Below the pieces are notes generated by a model, which was not told the DNA's origin, ran no database searches, and was given only the letters and a program-made list of their open reading frames with translations. Both the position numbers and the translations under genes were made by a program. Of a stretch of 64,000 bases of DNA, positions 37,378 through 46,679 are shown in pieces (the stretch's first letter is position 1; every line of letters starts with the position of its first letter). Source of the stretch: Shimia sp. R9_2 (GTDB taxonomy: Bacteria; Pseudomonadota; Alphaproteobacteria; Rhodobacterales; Rhodobacteraceae); contig NZ_JAGHRO010000002.1 in the NCBI RefSeq assembly GCF_017743735.1, positions 372,001 to 436,000 on the forward strand. The letters are read 5' to 3'.

Positions 37378-39035
37378 TGCCACAACCCTCTGACAATCCG
37401 CCCCTTGCCCTCTGGGCCATCCGCAATCAGGACACGCCTATCCCCGCCGATGAGCGCCGTGACATTGCCAACCGCCTACGCGAGGTTTTGGGCGACTACT
37501 ACGTGCATCTGCCGCAAAAGGTCGGCTCCATGGCGATCAACCCCGTGCGCGAGCTTGAACTGCTCGCAGATGATGCCGATGCCTATTTCTCTTCCCACGC
37601 TTTCTTCCGCCGTCTGCTGAGCATCTTCACCAGCCTGCGGGACCGCCACACCACCGTGCGCATGCCCGCCCCATGGAACCAGATGATCGCCTTCCTGCCC
37701 TTTGTGCTGGAAAGCTGCTATGAGGATCAGCGGCGCAAGCTGATTGTCACCAAGTTGATCAATGCGCCAGATGATCCCCACTTCAACATCGGTGTCGAGA
37801 TCACCCATTGGAACGGCGTCCCGATCCGCACGTTCATCGAGAATTTCTCCTGGCAGACCAATGGCTCCAACCCCTGGGCCCGCATCGCGCTTGCCCTGCG
37901 CGCGCTCACCCTGCGCCCTATGGCCTATGCCCAACCGCCCGATGAGGATTGGGTCACGCTCACATTCATCGACGGCACCGGCGCACAGCGCAACGCCACC
38001 TTTCAGTGGCAAGTGGTCATCGCCCCAAGCGCGCCTGCGGGGGGTGCGGGCGCACAAGGCGGCGTGGCAGAAGGGGCCACCGCGGGTGGCGCGCCCCTGC
38101 TGGGGCTCGACGCAGGCACCGATGTGATCAACCAGGGGCTTCAGGCGCTCTTCTCCCGCCCGCTGCGCGCCCGCAGTCAGGTGTTGGGCCTGACCGCCGC
38201 AGACACCGGCCTGCGCGTGGATGAGCTGCAGGGGGCCACGCAGGCCGCCCCCGGCATCCGTCCCTCCATCCTCACCCTGCCTAGTGGGGAGAGCTACGGT
38301 GTGCTGCGGATTTTTTCGTTTCACACAAACAACATCCGCGCCTTTGTGGAGAATATGGCCAACATACTGGCACAGATGCCGCAATCCGGCCTGATCGTGG
38401 ATGTCCGTGCCAACCCCGGCGGCACCATCCCCGCAGGCGAAGCGCTCCTGCGCCTGCTCACCGACAAACCTGTCAGCTTCAGCCGCAACACCTTCCTCGC
38501 CACGCCCGCGACCCGCAAACTCTCAGGCGGCGCAGAGTTTTTCCACCGCTGGAAACGCTCGCTCGACATGGTTCTGGAAACAGGTCAGATGTTTTCGCAA
38601 GGCTTCCAGCTCGTCGAAGACGCCCACTGGCAGGGCTTGGAAGGCAGCTACACCGGCCCCGTGGTCGCCATCATCGACGCGCTCAGCTACTCTACCACCG
38701 ATTATTTTGCCGCCGGGTTTGAGGACAACAAGATCGGCAAGATCATCGGCCTTGATCCCACCACGGGCGCGGGTGGGGCCAATGTCTGGTCACTGGACCA
38801 AATCGACCGCTTCGCGCAGGCTGCGGGTGCGTCGCCCATGCCGCCGCTTGCTGCCGGTGTGGAGGCCAATATCGCCGTGCGCCGGGCGCTGCGGGTGGGC
38901 GACAATGACGGCCTCCCACTTGAAGGCCTCGGCGCACGCCCTGACTTTCTGCATCTCACCACACGGCGCGACATTGTCTCCGGCAATCAGGACCTTTTGC
39001 TGCGCGCCGCTGATGTGCTCAAAAACAGCGGCTGA
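37377..39035 (+). CDS. S41-family (C-terminal-processing-like) peptidase of the TOMM cluster
   Basis: 552 aa. The C-terminal half has the S41 pattern: GLIVDVRANPGGTIPAGEAL and the nucleophile region VAIIDALSYSTTDYFAAG (serine in SYSTTD), then FEDNKIGKIIGLDP. The middle contains an Ala/Gly-rich insert (~218-245) and no clear PDZ domain; the N-terminus has no signal peptide, so it should act in the cytoplasm. S41 proteases cut C-terminal or leader segments of partner proteins. Its one-base overlap with the SagB gene suggests it processes the modified substrate, perhaps cutting the leader or between blocks. Confidence 0.85.
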   Translation: MPQPSDNPPLALWAIRNQDTPIPADERRDIANRLREVLGDYYVHLPQKVGSMAINPVRELELLADDADAYFSSHAFFRRLLSIFTSLRDRHTTVRMPAPWNQMIAFLPFVLESCYEDQRRKLIVTKLINAPDDPHFNIGVEITHWNGVPIRTFIENFSWQTNGSNPWARIALALRALTLRPMAYAQPPDEDWVTLTFIDGTGAQRNATFQWQVVIAPSAPAGGAGAQGGVAEGATAGGAPLLGLDAGTDVINQGLQALFSRPLRARSQVLGLTAADTGLRVDELQGATQAAPGIRPSILTLPSGESYGVLRIFSFHTNNIRAFVENMANILAQMPQSGLIVDVRANPGGTIPAGEALLRLLTDKPVSFSRNTFLATPATRKLSGGAEFFHRWKRSLDMVLETGQMFSQGFQLVEDAHWQGLEGSYTGPVVAIIDALSYSTTDYFAAGFEDNKIGKIIGLDPTTGAGGANVWSLDQIDRFAQAAGASPMPPLAAGVEANIAVRRALRVGDNDGLPLEGLGARPDFLHLTTRRDIVSGNQDLLLRAADVLKNSG

Positions 39036-39039
39036 CGCC

Positions 39040-41475
39040 TCAACTGCGCACCTTGGTCAGCTCCGGATCATAGGGGGACGGCGTGATCACTTCGGCGTCG
39101 TAAAGCCCACCGCAAAGGTCCGCTTGCATCCGCGTACCAACCTCCGCCAGCTCCGGCAGCACATAGGCCATGGCAAGGTTCATCCCCACGCGGTGCCCCC
39201 ATGCGCCAGAGGTGACAGTGCCAACAACTTTGCCTTCGGCCATCAGTGACGCCCCGCCATGGGCAGGCAGCGCATCTGTGTCGATCTTCAATGTCACCAA
39301 CCGCCGCTGCGGCCCCTCCGCCTGTCGCGCCACCAAGGCGTCACGCCCCACAAACGCCCCTTTGTCCAAAGTCACAAACCGCGCCAGACCGGCCTCAAAG
39401 GGATCAAACTCGGTGAGGATCTCCGCCTTCCAATGCAGATAGCCTTTCTCAAGCCGCATCGCCTCCACCGCGCGGCTGCCAAACAGGCTCAGCCCATGCG
39501 CCTCGCCTGCTTTGCGCAGCGCCAGATAGGCCGCATAAAGCTGATTGTTTGGCACATGAAGTTCATAGGCCAACTCCCCGGAAAAGCTCACAGACATCAC
39601 CACCGCAGGCGCGATGCCCACAAAGGTCTCGCGCACAGATAACCACGGGAAGCCTTCCGCTGACCAATCGCCGCGCGCCGCCGCCGCAAGCACGTCCCGC
39701 GCCTTGGGGCCTGCCAACACAAGGATGGTGAAATCATTGGTCAGCGAGCGGATCTGTACATCCTCATCAGCGCCGATATGGCTGCGTAACCAGTCCATAT
39801 CGTGATACTCCGCCGCCGCCGCAGAGCCATACCAGATCCGCGCAGGCCCCGTGGCGCTCGCAGGCAGATTGGCCACCGTGGCCTCGCTCTTCAGCATGCC
39901 CTTGTCGTTCAGCAGATAGCCCAGCCCGACACGCCCCTCTTTGCGCGGCAGACGGCCACAGATCATCCGGTCCAGAAAGCTCTGCGCATCCGCCCCGGTG
40001 ATCTCAAACCGGTTGAACCCGCTCACCTCGGTCAGGCCGACGCCGCTTGCCACAGCCGCCACCTCCTTGGCCACAAGCGGCTCGACCTCGGAAAACCCAA
40101 AGCTGTGGCTTTCCTCAAAATCCGACGTCGGCTTGATGTAGTCCACCCGCTCCCAGCCGTTCACCACGCCAAATTCAGCCCCCTCTGCGGCCAGCACCGG
40201 CGTCAAAGGCGTGGTCTTGATCGGCCGCCCCGCCGGGCGATGTTCATGGGGGAAGTGAAAGCGGAACTCGTTCTGGTAATCCTCAATCGCCTTCAGCGCG
40301 GTAAGCTCCACATTACCGTGCCCCGTGAACCGGCGCGGATCGATCACCCAGGTGTCATAGCAGGCTTCTCCATGCACGATCTGCTGTGCCAGCAGCCAGC
40401 CATGGCCACCGCCCTCGCCCAGCCCGGCCCGCAGGCCAATGATGCAATAGGCGTTGCGCTTGCCCGGGATCGGCCCCACCAGCGGCGCGCCATCAATCGT
40501 ATAGGTGATCGGCCCGTTGATCACCGTATGGATCCCCGCCTCCATAAGCGCAGGCATCCGCGCAAAGGCGCCCTCCAACACGTCCGTCACCCGGTCGAGA
40601 TCATCCGGACACAGGGCGTTGGTGAAATTCGGATCAATCCCATCCATGCCCCAGGTCTTGCAGTCCTGCTCATAAAATCCGAGCAACAGGCCGTTCTTTT
40701 CCTGACGGCAGTAATAATCGCTGATCGGGCAGCGCAGCAGCGGCATCCGGTGCCCCGCATCCCGAATGGCCGGGATCTCCTCGGTCAAGAAATACTGATG
40801 CTCCATGGAGGCCACCGGATGGTGCACCCCCATCATCGCGCCCACCTCATTCACGCGGTAGCCACAGGCGTTCACCACAATGTCGGCGTGGATCGTGCCC
40901 TTGGGGGTCTCCACCTCCCAGGTGTCATCTTTGAGCTGCCGCAGCGCGGTTACAGGCGTGTGCCGATGCACCTCTGCCCCGGCAAGCCGCGCCCGTCGCG
41001 CCAGCGCCTGACAGAGCTGCGCTGGATCAATGTCCCCGTCCATCGGGTCCCAAAGCCCGCCCAGCAGGTTGTCTGTGGAAATCAGCGGATGCCGCCGCGC
41101 GCATTCCTCCGCATCAATCACCTCAAAATCGACATCCATTCCCCGCGCCATGGAGGCAAAATGGCGGTATCCCTCCATCTGCGCTTCAGTGTTGGCCAGC
41201 CGGATGCCACCGTCGCCGTGGTGATAGTTGATCGGATACTCAGGGTCATTGGCCAGCTCCTGATAAAGCCGTATCGAATGGCTCTTCAGGCCGACCATGG
41301 TCTGCGTCATGCCAAAATTGGTGACCTGCGCGGCAGAGTGCCATGTGGTGCCGGAGGTCAGCTCATCGCGCTCCAGAAGCATCACATCGCTCCAGCCCTC
41401 CTGCGTGAGGTGATAGAGCGTCGAGCAGCCCGCAATGCCGCCCCCAATCACAACAACCTTGGTCCGCGTCTTCAT
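39040..41475 (-). CDS. FAD-dependent oxidoreductase fused to GcvT-like domain (DMGDH/sarcosine dehydrogenase type)
   Basis: 811 aa from the ATG at 41475. The N-terminal DAO-type FAD domain starts VVVIGGGIAGCSTLYHL and includes SGTTWHSAAQVTNFG, where the conserved histidine binds FAD. The C-terminal ~380 residues are a glycine-cleavage-T-like folate-binding domain ending in LAMAYVLPELAEVGTRM. Enzymes with this layout demethylate dimethylglycine, sarcosine or related N-methyl compounds and pass the one-carbon unit to tetrahydrofolate. Many paralogues exist in Roseobacters, so the exact substrate is open. The AraC gene upstream on the same strand may control it. Confidence 0.9.
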   Translation of the reverse strand: MKTRTKVVVIGGGIAGCSTLYHLTQEGWSDVMLLERDELTSGTTWHSAAQVTNFGMTQTMVGLKSHSIRLYQELANDPEYPINYHHGDGGIRLANTEAQMEGYRHFASMARGMDVDFEVIDAEECARRHPLISTDNLLGGLWDPMDGDIDPAQLCQALARRARLAGAEVHRHTPVTALRQLKDDTWEVETPKGTIHADIVVNACGYRVNEVGAMMGVHHPVASMEHQYFLTEEIPAIRDAGHRMPLLRCPISDYYCRQEKNGLLLGFYEQDCKTWGMDGIDPNFTNALCPDDLDRVTDVLEGAFARMPALMEAGIHTVINGPITYTIDGAPLVGPIPGKRNAYCIIGLRAGLGEGGGHGWLLAQQIVHGEACYDTWVIDPRRFTGHGNVELTALKAIEDYQNEFRFHFPHEHRPAGRPIKTTPLTPVLAAEGAEFGVVNGWERVDYIKPTSDFEESHSFGFSEVEPLVAKEVAAVASGVGLTEVSGFNRFEITGADAQSFLDRMICGRLPRKEGRVGLGYLLNDKGMLKSEATVANLPASATGPARIWYGSAAAAEYHDMDWLRSHIGADEDVQIRSLTNDFTILVLAGPKARDVLAAAARGDWSAEGFPWLSVRETFVGIAPAVVMSVSFSGELAYELHVPNNQLYAAYLALRKAGEAHGLSLFGSRAVEAMRLEKGYLHWKAEILTEFDPFEAGLARFVTLDKGAFVGRDALVARQAEGPQRRLVTLKIDTDALPAHGGASLMAEGKVVGTVTSGAWGHRVGMNLAMAYVLPELAEVGTRMQADLCGGLYDAEVITPSPYDPELTKVRS

Positions 41476-41603
41476 CCTGTGGCTCCCTCTCCTCAACCTC
41501 TACGTGGAGAGTGGGAAAGCAAAACCGCCACCGCAAGCGCTTTTCCGACACGAACTGCGTGTTTTTCAGGTTTTTCAAAGACCTGTGGCCGCTGAAAGCC
41601 GCC

Positions 41604-42494
41604 TCAGACCGCCACCGCTGCTGAACTGCGCTGATCACTTGGGGAGATGCCAAACTTGCGGGAGTATTCGCGACTAAACTGTGTCGGGCTTTCATACCCC
41701 ACATCATAAGCGGTCGCCGCCACCGACAGACTGCCGATCGACAGCAGACGCCGCGCCTCCATCAGGCGCAGCTCTTTTTGGTACTGCAGCGGCGTGGTCG
41801 AAGTGACGGCCTTGAAATGCTCATGAAACGCCGATGCGCTCATGCCGGATTCCGCCGCCAGATCCGCCACCGGGATCTGGGTTTTGAAGTTTGCGCGGAT
41901 ATAGGCAATGGTCTTGGAAATCCGGCTCGCCGCGCTTTCATGGCGCAACAGCTGGCGCAGCATCGCGCCATGCCGGGCCCGCAGCAGGCGGAAGTGGATT
42001 TCTTTCAGCACCAGTGGCGCCAATGCCCGCGCCTCGACCGGATCACGCGACAGCTGATAAAGCCGGACCACCGCATCCACCAGCGCCCCATCGCCCTTGT
42101 CCACATTCATCGAATGCAGCTCTTTGCTCGGTTCCCCGATCCCGCCAATCTCATCATAAAGACTGCGCGCCAGCGCCAGATCGAGCTTCAGTGCCAGCGC
42201 CACATAAGGCGCCTCGGCACTGGCCTGTATCACCGCAGACTCCACATGCACCGCATGGCTGACCACCAGCGTGTCCCCCGCGGTGTAGCGGATCACCCGC
42301 CCGCCAATCTGCGCTTCCTTGGTGCCCTGCAACACCAGACACATGATCGGCTCATAAAATCCCGGCGTACAATCGCTCACATTCGGGTCCGCAAAGGCAA
42401 ACAGCCCGTCCACCCCGGTGACACAGCCAACGCCCAATGCGCCCTGTTCCGCCACATGGTCAAAAACGTCCTGCACAAAATCTTTTGTGATCAT
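41604..42494 (-). CDS. AraC-family transcriptional regulator
   Basis: 296 aa. An AraC_N-type cupin domain (VSDCTPGFYEPIMCLVLQGT, ASAEAPYVALALKLD) is followed by a C-terminal double HTH (VADLAAESGMSASAFHEHFK, AATAYDVGYESPTQFSREYS). It is divergent from an SDR gene across a 220-bp spacer, the usual layout for a regulator and its target. It may also control the flavin/GcvT gene downstream. Confidence 0.9.
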   Translation of the reverse strand: MITKDFVQDVFDHVAEQGALGVGCVTGVDGLFAFADPNVSDCTPGFYEPIMCLVLQGTKEAQIGGRVIRYTAGDTLVVSHAVHVESAVIQASAEAPYVALALKLDLALARSLYDEIGGIGEPSKELHSMNVDKGDGALVDAVVRLYQLSRDPVEARALAPLVLKEIHFRLLRARHGAMLRQLLRHESAASRISKTIAYIRANFKTQIPVADLAAESGMSASAFHEHFKAVTSTTPLQYQKELRLMEARRLLSIGSLSVAATAYDVGYESPTQFSREYSRKFGISPSDQRSSAAVAV

Positions 42495-42714
42495 CGGGGC
42501 CTCCTTTGCCCCACAAATATAGGGCTGTCACGCTGCAGAAAAATACACAAAAGCCGCCGCTCTGGAGGATTAGGCAGATCATTTGGAGAAACAGGCAACC
42601 TCTTTGCCCCGCCCTGTGCTATCTTGTGAGCGCGAACATCACTTTTCCCGCTCACGAAACTCATGCCACTTCAGCGCCTTTTATCGCAGCTCTGACGCAG
42701 GAACGAGAGACACC

Positions 42715-43539
42715 ATGTATCAAGACGCACTTCAGGCAGGCGGCTGGGCCGTTGTCACCGGTGGCGCAAGCGGCGTCGGCTTCGCCGCTGCGGAGCGCTT
42801 TGCGCGGGATGGCCTGAGCGTGCTGTTGGCGGACCTGCCGGGCGAGGCGCTCTCTCAGGCGGCGGAAGCCATCGGCGATCTGCTAGCCGAAGGCGCCGAG
42901 GTCACCACCCTGCCCACAGACGTGAGCGATGCAACCGCCGTGCAGGCCCTTGCAGACGCGGCCTTTGCGCTCGGCGACGTGGCTGTCTTGATGAACAACG
43001 CAGGCATCGGCCTGCCAAGCAGCAGTTGGGATCACGCCGAGGCCTGGCGCAAAACGCTGGAGGTCAACCTCTTTGGGGTGATCAACGGCGTGCAGGCCTT
43101 CCTGCCCCGCATGGTGGCCGCAAACCGCCCCGCTGTTGTGATCAACACAGGCTCCAAACAGGGCATCACCACACCACCGGGCAACCCTGCCTACAACGTC
43201 TCCAAGGCGGGCGTGAAAGTTGCCACCGAAAGCCTCGCCCATGAGCTGCGCGAAGCCGGTGCGCCGATTTCTGCCCATCTGTTTGTGCCCGGCTTCACCT
43301 ACACCGGCATGATTTCGCGCCATATCCCCGAAAAACCGGCCGGCGCTTGGACATCTGAGCAAACCGTAGATCATTTGATAACGCGCATGACGGTAGGGGA
43401 TTTTTACATCCTTTGCCCGGACAACGACGTATCCCATGCACGCGACATGCGCCGCGTGACCTGGGCCTTGGGGGACATCCTTGAAAACCGCCCTGTCGCG
43501 GTGGCACCCGGACTATGCAGAGCTATTTGCAGAGTTTGA
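42715..43539 (+). CDS. Short-chain dehydrogenase/reductase (SDR)
   Basis: 274 aa from the ATG at 42715. The Rossmann motif is TGGASGVG, NNAGIGLP follows, and the catalytic set is serine in VINTGSKQG and YNVSKAGVK (YxxxK). Start choice: in-frame codons upstream of 42715 lie in the shared regulatory spacer. The substrate is unknown. The divergent AraC gene is the likely regulator. Confidence 0.9.
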   Translation: MYQDALQAGGWAVVTGGASGVGFAAAERFARDGLSVLLADLPGEALSQAAEAIGDLLAEGAEVTTLPTDVSDATAVQALADAAFALGDVAVLMNNAGIGLPSSSWDHAEAWRKTLEVNLFGVINGVQAFLPRMVAANRPAVVINTGSKQGITTPPGNPAYNVSKAGVKVATESLAHELREAGAPISAHLFVPGFTYTGMISRHIPEKPAGAWTSEQTVDHLITRMTVGDFYILCPDNDVSHARDMRRVTWALGDILENRPVAVAPGLCRAICRV

Positions 43540-43584
43540 ACAACCAAAAGACTGATAACTGAGCCAGAGGGAGACCTGATAGCT

Positions 43585-44049
43585 ATGGCAATCTCACTGA
43601 AATTGAACGGCAAGACCCATGAGGTCGAAGCCGAACCGGGCACTCCGCTGCTGTGGGTGATCCGCGATGAGCTGAAACTGACCGGCACCAAATTTGGCTG
43701 CGGCGTGGCCTCCTGCGGCGCCTGCACCGTGCACATGAACGGCGAGCCTGTGCGCTCCTGCCAGACCTACATCGAAGATGTGGAAGACGCCGAAATCACC
43801 ACCATCGAAAAGATGGAAGAAGACAAAGTTGGCGCGGCTGTGCAGCAGGCATGGCTGGAACTTGACGTTGTGCAATGCGGCTACTGCCAATCCGGCCAGA
43901 TCATGAACGCCGTGGGCCTTCTGCGCGAAAACGCCAAGCCCACCGCCGAAGAGATCGACGATTACATGTATGGCAACGCCTGCCGCTGTGCCACCTACCA
44001 GCGCATCCGCGCCGGTGTGCAGCGTGCAGCCGAAATTCTGGAGGCATAA
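43585..44049 (+). CDS. [2Fe-2S] subunit of a xanthine-oxidase-family hydroxylase (IorA-like)
   Basis: 154 aa, full length for the small subunit. The plant-type [2Fe-2S] cluster is bound by C39, C44, C47 and C59 (GCGVASCGACTV). The second cluster is bound by C98, C101, C133 and C135 (QCGYCQSGQ and NACRCATY). It carries electrons from the molybdenum site of the next gene. There is no flavin subunit, as in isoquinoline 1-oxidoreductase-type enzymes, which pass electrons to a cytochrome or quinone. The large subunit starts 4 bp after the stop. Confidence 0.93.
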   Translation: MAISLKLNGKTHEVEAEPGTPLLWVIRDELKLTGTKFGCGVASCGACTVHMNGEPVRSCQTYIEDVEDAEITTIEKMEEDKVGAAVQQAWLELDVVQCGYCQSGQIMNAVGLLRENAKPTAEEIDDYMYGNACRCATYQRIRAGVQRAAEILEA

Positions 44050-44053
44050 GACA

Positions 44054-46240
44054 ATGACTGCTCATCTTTCTCGTCGCGGCTTTCTGAAATCCGCCGCCGC
44101 CGCAGGCGCAGCACTTTACATCGGTGCCAATGCAAAAGGCGTTATGGCCGCTTCCAGCTCTGCGGACGCGGCGCTCAACCCGTTTGTGAAAATCGGCGCC
44201 GATGGCCGCGCAATCGCGCTCATCAAACACGTCGAATTTGGCCAAGGCCCGGCCACCGGTCTGACCACCCTGATCGCCGAAGAGCTTGGCGTGACCATGG
44301 ATCAGATCACCTATGAATTCGCGCCCTCTGATCCGCAGGTCTACAACAACCTGCTGTTCGGCCCCTTCCAGGGCACCGGCGGCTCCACCGCCATGGCCAA
44401 CTCCTGGATGCAATACCGCAACGCCGGTGCCGCTGCGCGCGAGATGCTGATCTCCGCCGCCGCCAAAGAATGGGGTGTGGATGGCGCCTCTCTGGACATC
44501 GTGGATGGCATGGTGACCGGTGGTGGCAACTCCGCCTCCATGGGCGATTTTGTGGCCGCTGCTGCCGAAATGGACGTGCCAGCAAAGCCACGCCTGCGCG
44601 ACGCTTCTGAGTGGAAACTCATCGGCAATGACGCAACCCGCCGTCTGGACAGCCCGATCAAGGTCAACGGTCAGGCCCAATTCGCCATGGACGTGCATCT
44701 GGACAACCAGATGGTTGTGATGATCAAACGCACCCCGCAAAAAGGCGGTGTTGTGGCAAGCTTTGATGACAGCGCAGCCAAAGACGTCAAAGGCTTCATC
44801 ATGGCGCAGGCCCTTCCCACCAAACACGGTGTCGCGGTCTATGCCGAAAACACCTGGGCGGCCATGCAGGCCCGCAACGCCATCGAGGTGGAGTGGGACA
44901 ATTCCGCCGCTGAGAGCCGCTCCTCTGCGGAAATCAAAGACGAGATCATGGCGGCGCTCGATGCTGAGCCAACCTACAACGTCAACAAAGCCAAACGCTC
45001 TGCGGTGCAAGCCGCCGTTGATGGCGCGGCCACGGTGGTAGAGAAAACCTTCTACTTCCCGCTTCTGGCCCATGCCCCGATGGAGCCGCTGAACTGCACC
45101 ATCGAGCAGACCTCTGAGGGCAAAATCGTGCTGCATGACGGCGCACAAATGCCAACAGGCACCCACATGGCCTATCAGCAGATCTTCCAACTGCCACCTG
45201 AGCAGATCGAGATCAACAGCATGCTGGCCGGTGGCTCCTTTGGCCGTCGCGCGACCCCTGATGCCGACTATCAGGTCGAAGCAGGCCTGTCGTTTGTGAT
45301 GACCGATCGCTCCCGCCCGTTGAAACTGGTTTGGGACCGTGAAGACGACATCCGCAGCGGCTACTACCGCCCGGCCTTTGGCCACAAAGTGCGCGTGGGT
45401 CTGGACGATGCCGGGACAATTGTTGGCTGGGATCACCAGATCGCAGGCCAGTCGGTCATCAAAGGCACCGCCTTTGAAGCGGCGCTGGTGCATGACGGCA
45501 TCGACCACTCCTCGGTTGAGGGCGTGGCAGACAGCCCCTACACCATCCCCGGCCAGTTTGTCGGCCTGACCGACACCCAAAAGGCGACCAGCGTTCTGTG
45601 GTGGCGCTCTGTGGGCCACACCCACACGGCCTATGTGATGGAAGTGATGATGGATCTGGCAGCGAAAGCCGCCGGTCAGGATCCGGTCGACTTCCGCCTG
45701 TCCTATCTGACCGGTGAAGGCGACGCTGCCCGCAAGGCGGCTGTGCTGAAACTGGCGGCGGAAAAAGCGGGCTGGGGCAATGCGCCTGCCGGTCGCACCC
45801 AGGGCATCGCCGTGCACAAATCCTTCGGCTCCTACGTGGCAGAAGTGGTGGAAATTTCGGGCAACAACGACGACGGCATCGTGATCGAGAAAGTCACCGC
45901 CGCCGTGGATTGCGGCATCGCCGTCAACCCGGACACCGTGCGCGCGCAGATCGAAGGCGGCATCGGCTACGGCATCGGCCACGCCATGCGCGACCAGATC
46001 ACGCTGGATGGCGGCGCGGTGGAGCAATCCAACTTCCCGGATTACGAGCCCCTGCGGATTTCCGACATCAAGGCGATTGAAACCCACATCATCGCCTCAG
46101 CCGAAGCGCCGACCGGCATTGGTGAGCCGGGCACCCCGCCCTCCGCACCAGCGCTGGCCAATGCGATTGCCGCTCTAACAGATGACAGTCAGCTGATCGC
46201 AGAGCTGCCAATGGCAGAATCCGGCGTCTACTTCGCCTGA
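44054..46240 (+). CDS. Molybdopterin-binding subunit of a xanthine-oxidase-family hydroxylase (IorB-like)
   Basis: 728 aa from the ATG at 44054. The N-terminus is a twin-arginine signal (SRRGFLKSAAAAGAALYI), so the complex should be exported folded to the periplasm with its IorA partner. VKIGADGRAIALIKHVEFGQ, GPFQGTGGSTAMANSW and FSGSFGRRA-like AGGSFGRRAT are molybdopterin-contacting motifs, and the C-terminal GIGEPGTPPSAPALANAIA holds the catalytic glutamate. It hydroxylates an aromatic or aldehyde substrate using water. The modABC genes at 58.1-60.7 kb could supply molybdate. Confidence 0.93.
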   Translation: MTAHLSRRGFLKSAAAAGAALYIGANAKGVMAASSSADAALNPFVKIGADGRAIALIKHVEFGQGPATGLTTLIAEELGVTMDQITYEFAPSDPQVYNNLLFGPFQGTGGSTAMANSWMQYRNAGAAAREMLISAAAKEWGVDGASLDIVDGMVTGGGNSASMGDFVAAAAEMDVPAKPRLRDASEWKLIGNDATRRLDSPIKVNGQAQFAMDVHLDNQMVVMIKRTPQKGGVVASFDDSAAKDVKGFIMAQALPTKHGVAVYAENTWAAMQARNAIEVEWDNSAAESRSSAEIKDEIMAALDAEPTYNVNKAKRSAVQAAVDGAATVVEKTFYFPLLAHAPMEPLNCTIEQTSEGKIVLHDGAQMPTGTHMAYQQIFQLPPEQIEINSMLAGGSFGRRATPDADYQVEAGLSFVMTDRSRPLKLVWDREDDIRSGYYRPAFGHKVRVGLDDAGTIVGWDHQIAGQSVIKGTAFEAALVHDGIDHSSVEGVADSPYTIPGQFVGLTDTQKATSVLWWRSVGHTHTAYVMEVMMDLAAKAAGQDPVDFRLSYLTGEGDAARKAAVLKLAAEKAGWGNAPAGRTQGIAVHKSFGSYVAEVVEISGNNDDGIVIEKVTAAVDCGIAVNPDTVRAQIEGGIGYGIGHAMRDQITLDGGAVEQSNFPDYEPLRISDIKAIETHIIASAEAPTGIGEPGTPPSAPALANAIAALTDDSQLIAELPMAESGVYFA

Positions 46241-46264
46241 TAAGGGTCTGAAACGAAAAACAAA

Positions 46265-46302
46265 CCCGCGCCGGAGACCTCCTTCGGCGCGGGCTTTCTT
46301 TT
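46265..46302. terminator. Bidirectional terminator between IorB-like and cupredoxin genes
   Basis: CCCGCGCCG and CGGCGCGGG form a 9-bp stem with an 11-base loop. CTTTCTTTT follows on the plus strand and a T-rich run on the minus strand, so it can end both convergent transcripts. Confidence 0.9.
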
Positions 46303-46331
46303 GCGCCTCAGGCGAGCGCCTTGGCAGCGGA

Positions 46332-46679
46332 TCAGGAAATTGAAAGTGTGCCGGTCATATGCGGATGAAAGACGCAGAAATAGGCGGTCTCCATCCCCTC
46401 CGTCACGGTCACCTGCGCGGATGCGCCTTTCTCAATTTCGGCGGTGTCCCAGCCAAACTCCAGCGCGGTTGCCGTATGCGGTGCCAAATCTTCGTTGGTC
46501 CAGCGGATGATGTCGCCCACCGACACCTCCAGATGCTCCGGCTCAAAGGTAAAGGAGGTGATCCGCACCTCATGGACCATGGGTTTGGCCGCCGTGGTCT
46601 TTGCACGGAGGAACGTCAGAGCGGCCGCTGACGCGACCGCTCCTCCCATCAAGGCGCGGCGTGACAACGCACGTCCCAT
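46332..46679 (-). CDS. Cupredoxin-domain periplasmic protein (Tat-exported)
   Basis: 115 aa from the ATG at 46679. The Tat motif SRRALMGG opens the signal. Mature segments TFEPEHLEVSVGDIIRWTNE and YFCVFHPHMTGTL give the type-1 copper ligands (His in APHTAT, then Cys, His and Met). It probably carries electrons or binds copper in the periplasm. Its start overlaps the DUF4142 stop by one base (TGATG); a GTG 3 bp upstream is the alternative start. Confidence 0.88.
   Translation of the reverse strand: MGRALSRRALMGGAVASAAALTFLRAKTTAAKPMVHEVRITSFTFEPEHLEVSVGDIIRWTNEDLAPHTATALEFGWDTAEIEKGASAQVTVTEGMETAYFCVFHPHMTGTLSIS

Noticed and set aside
39802..41595. 597-codon frame opposite the flavin/GcvT gene
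   Set aside because: Arg/Pro/His-rich composition and antisense to a strongly supported gene.
43901..46087. 728-codon frame opposite the IorB-like gene
   Set aside because: Antisense shadow; the plus-strand protein has Tat and molybdopterin motifs throughout.
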